A DNA stretch of 6,492 nt from an uncultured Eubacteriales bacterium (GTDB lineage Bacteria > Bacillota > Clostridia > Peptostreptococcales > Anaerovoracaceae): NCBI GenBank assembly GCA_902796875.1, contig CADBQT010000053.1, positions 1-6,492 of the forward strand, read 5' to 3'. Positions 4,936 to 6,492 of the stretch are shown here, piece by piece (position 1 is the first letter of the stretch; the number at the start of each line of letters is the position of its first letter). The position numbers were made by a program, and so were the translations under genes. The notes beneath the pieces were generated by a model. The model saw only the letters and a list, made by a program, of their open reading frames with translations, made no database searches and had not been told where the DNA came from.

Positions 4936-6492
4936 GGACAGACTGTCTTTTCTGCCGGAAGGACTGGTGGCCTGCGCCGTCGGAGCATCGGCGATGGCCT
5001 TCCTGGTATCGGCTTTCGGACTGGACTGGGGGCCGGCGAAGCTTTTTTCCGGAAATCCCTTAGGGGGTCTGCTCAGCGCCTGGAACAGGGTGGCGGAAAG
5101 GCTGGGAGAGTCGGAGTACTTCATCCTGCCCCGGTTTGCCCGGGGCTACCTGGAAGGGGGAGAGCCGGCGCCTCAGGGACTGTTTCTGACCTGCGCTCTG
5201 CTGGTGGTCATCCTGCTGGCCTACCTGATCCTTCGAAGCGGGAATCGCTGGCTTCTGCTGATCCTTCTGGTTCCTCCGGCGGCCCTGCTGCTGCTTACGG
5301 GGATCGGTCCTCAGGTGATCCCGGGGACAGCGTTTTTCGGGGCTCTTCTCCTCTGTTTCTGTCTGATGGGGGGATCGGAGGAAGCCCGGACCATCGACGG
5401 AAGAAGCCGCCTGTGGGGACTTGCCCTGCCGGCCGCCGTCGTTCTCCTGCTGATCCTGGGCGGAGGCATCGTTGACCATTTGGTGGGAGCCCCGTCATCC
5501 AGTCTGCAGATCAAGGCGTCGGAGGAGATCGAAAACGTCCTGGACCTGCGGTATGGAAGAAACCCCTTAGGCTCCGGCAGGCTGAACCGGCTGGACGGAA
5601 AGACTCTCACCCAAAGGCGGGGCCAGGCCCGGGAGGCCATTCGCCAGATGAAAGAGGGCGGGGAGGATCCGTCCCAGACCGCCCTGGAGGTGACGGCGGA
5701 CCAGCCGGATGCCTGGTACCTGAGGGGGTTTGTCGGCGAGCGGTACAGCGGAGGCGCCTGGTCGCCCCTGGATAAGGGAACGGTGTACCTGCAGAGGGAT
5801 ACGGAATACTGGCTGAACCGCCAGGGCTTTGACGGCCTGTCCCAGATGGGGAAGGCCGCCGAGCTGGCCGGAAAGCCGGCCAGAGAGACCGGTCTGAAGA
5901 TCCGGATCGGGAAGGCGGACCGGTCCCTGGTCTATCTGCCCTATGAAGCCCTGGGCATGGAGGACGGCATTCCAAAGGGTACGGAAAACTACGGCGGAAA
6001 CTACCTGAGATCCTCCCGTCCCTTTGGCAGCCGAACCGTGGAGTATTCTGCTGGAGAAAACCTGACCGGACAGTGGACCGACCTGGTCGGCGGGCTGTAC
6101 AGCGCGAAAAAAGATGAGGCGCTGGACACCTACTTCATCAACGAGAGCCACTACAACCGGTGGTGCTACGAGCAATATACCCAGGTCCCTCCCCGGTTGA
6201 AGGCGGAAGTATCCCGGCTGATCGGAAGCCCGGGAGATATTCGGCGAAACCATGCCCCGTACAGGGAGACCATCGCCAGCGTCCTGGGCGTTCTGAAAGA
6301 CAACTTCATCTACTCGGAGAGCTTTGAAAGGACTGAGGGCAGGGAGGATCCCCTGGACCGGTTCCTGGCCACCGGCCGGGGATGCGACGCTCACTACGCC
6401 TCTCTGGCCGCTATGATGTTCCGAACCTGCGGCATTCCCGCCCGGTACGTGGAAGGGTATCTGGTCACCCCTTCGGATGTCTCTTCCGGGAA
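4904..6492 (+). CDS. Transmembrane transglutaminase-like protein (TgpA type), 3' end outside window
   Basis: This is the third member of the MoxR/DUF58/transglutaminase module. About 529 codons are visible and the frame is open at the window end. The N-terminus has five hydrophobic segments (about 21-38, 93-110, 116-134, 138-156 and 170-190), followed by a large domain, presumably outside the membrane. The transglutaminase core begins in the last 80 or so residues: DRFLATGRGCDAHYASLAAM, with Cys494 as the predicted nucleophile, then CGIPARYVEGYLV, the highly conserved strand after the catalytic cysteine. The catalytic His and Asp should lie just beyond base 6492. In full-length relatives a further membrane segment and a DUF4129-like tail follow. 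Such enzymes are cysteine hydrolases or acyl transferases, and many are thought to act on envelope proteins; the substrate here is unknown. The gene has a GTG start, which makes it easy to miss. Confidence 0.88.
   Translation, partial: MRLRYFGQQNRDRLSFLPEGLVACAVGASAMAFLVSAFGLDWGPAKLFSGNPLGGLLSAWNRVAERLGESEYFILPRFARGYLEGGEPAPQGLFLTCALLVVILLAYLILRSGNRWLLLILLVPPAALLLLTGIGPQVIPGTAFFGALLLCFCLMGGSEEARTIDGRSRLWGLALPAAVVLLLILGGGIVDHLVGAPSSSLQIKASEEIENVLDLRYGRNPLGSGRLNRLDGKTLTQRRGQAREAIRQMKEGGEDPSQTALEVTADQPDAWYLRGFVGERYSGGAWSPLDKGTVYLQRDTEYWLNRQGFDGLSQMGKAAELAGKPARETGLKIRIGKADRSLVYLPYEALGMEDGIPKGTENYGGNYLRSSRPFGSRTVEYSAGENLTGQWTDLVGGLYSAKKDEALDTYFINESHYNRWCYEQYTQVPPRLKAEVSRLIGSPGDIRRNHAPYRETIASVLGVLKDNFIYSESFERTEGREDPLDRFLATGRGCDAHYASLAAMMFRTCGIPARYVEGYLVTPSDVSSG

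Noticed and set aside
3808..5124. 438-codon open frame on the minus strand
   Set aside because: It lies opposite the DUF58 and transglutaminase genes, whose motifs are clear on the plus strand. Its translation is rich in Arg, Pro, Gln and His with no recognisable domain, as expected for antisense frames in GC-rich DNA.
5567..6394. 275-codon open frame on the minus strand
   Set aside because: It lies opposite the transglutaminase gene and has no recognisable domain.

Overview
The window is about 6.5 kb of compact, GC-rich bacterial DNA (roughly 60% G+C by eye). All supported genes lie on the + strand. Protein features (a stand-alone methionine-synthase activation-domain protein with a C-terminal cysteine cluster, a Clostridia-style MoxR ATPase, DUF58 and membrane transglutaminase set, a glutamate decarboxylase) and strong intrinsic-terminator and riboswitch signals suggest an anaerobic, high-GC member of the Bacillota (Clostridia). 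This is an inference from gene content; there is no rRNA or other marker here.

Region 1 (1-2434) holds three closely packed genes. First is the 3' two-thirds of a glutamate decarboxylase (5' end outside the window). Then comes a TcdA-type E1-like enzyme for tRNA ct6A formation (993-1787), and, overlapping it by an ATGA junction, a stand-alone protein related to the activation (SAM-binding) domain of B12-dependent methionine synthase (1784-2434).

Region 2 (2435-2896) has no gene and is the most interesting part. It contains a promoter candidate (2480-2508), a well-preserved cobalamin riboswitch aptamer (about 2516-2759), and an expression platform ending in an intrinsic terminator (2848-2877). 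The platform can be read base by base. A loop at 2772-2777 is complementary to the aptamer loop at 2583-2588 (the L5-L13 kissing interaction of this riboswitch class). The overlapping segment 2768-2776 is perfectly complementary to 2853-2861, inside the terminator hairpin. These two pairings are mutually exclusive, which gives a complete B12-OFF transcription-attenuation switch.

Region 3 (2897-6492) is the operon behind that switch: a MoxR-family AAA+ ATPase, a DUF58 protein, and a five-pass membrane protein with an extracytoplasmic transglutaminase domain, starting at GTG 4904 and cut by the window end. MoxR/DUF58/transglutaminase is a widespread module of poorly defined, probably envelope- or chaperone-related function. 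Control by cobalamin is not expected for it, and this is the main discovery candidate: the sequence implies that B12 shortage turns the module on. The B12-linked activation-domain gene directly upstream strengthens the cobalamin theme, although the two are separate transcription units in my reading.
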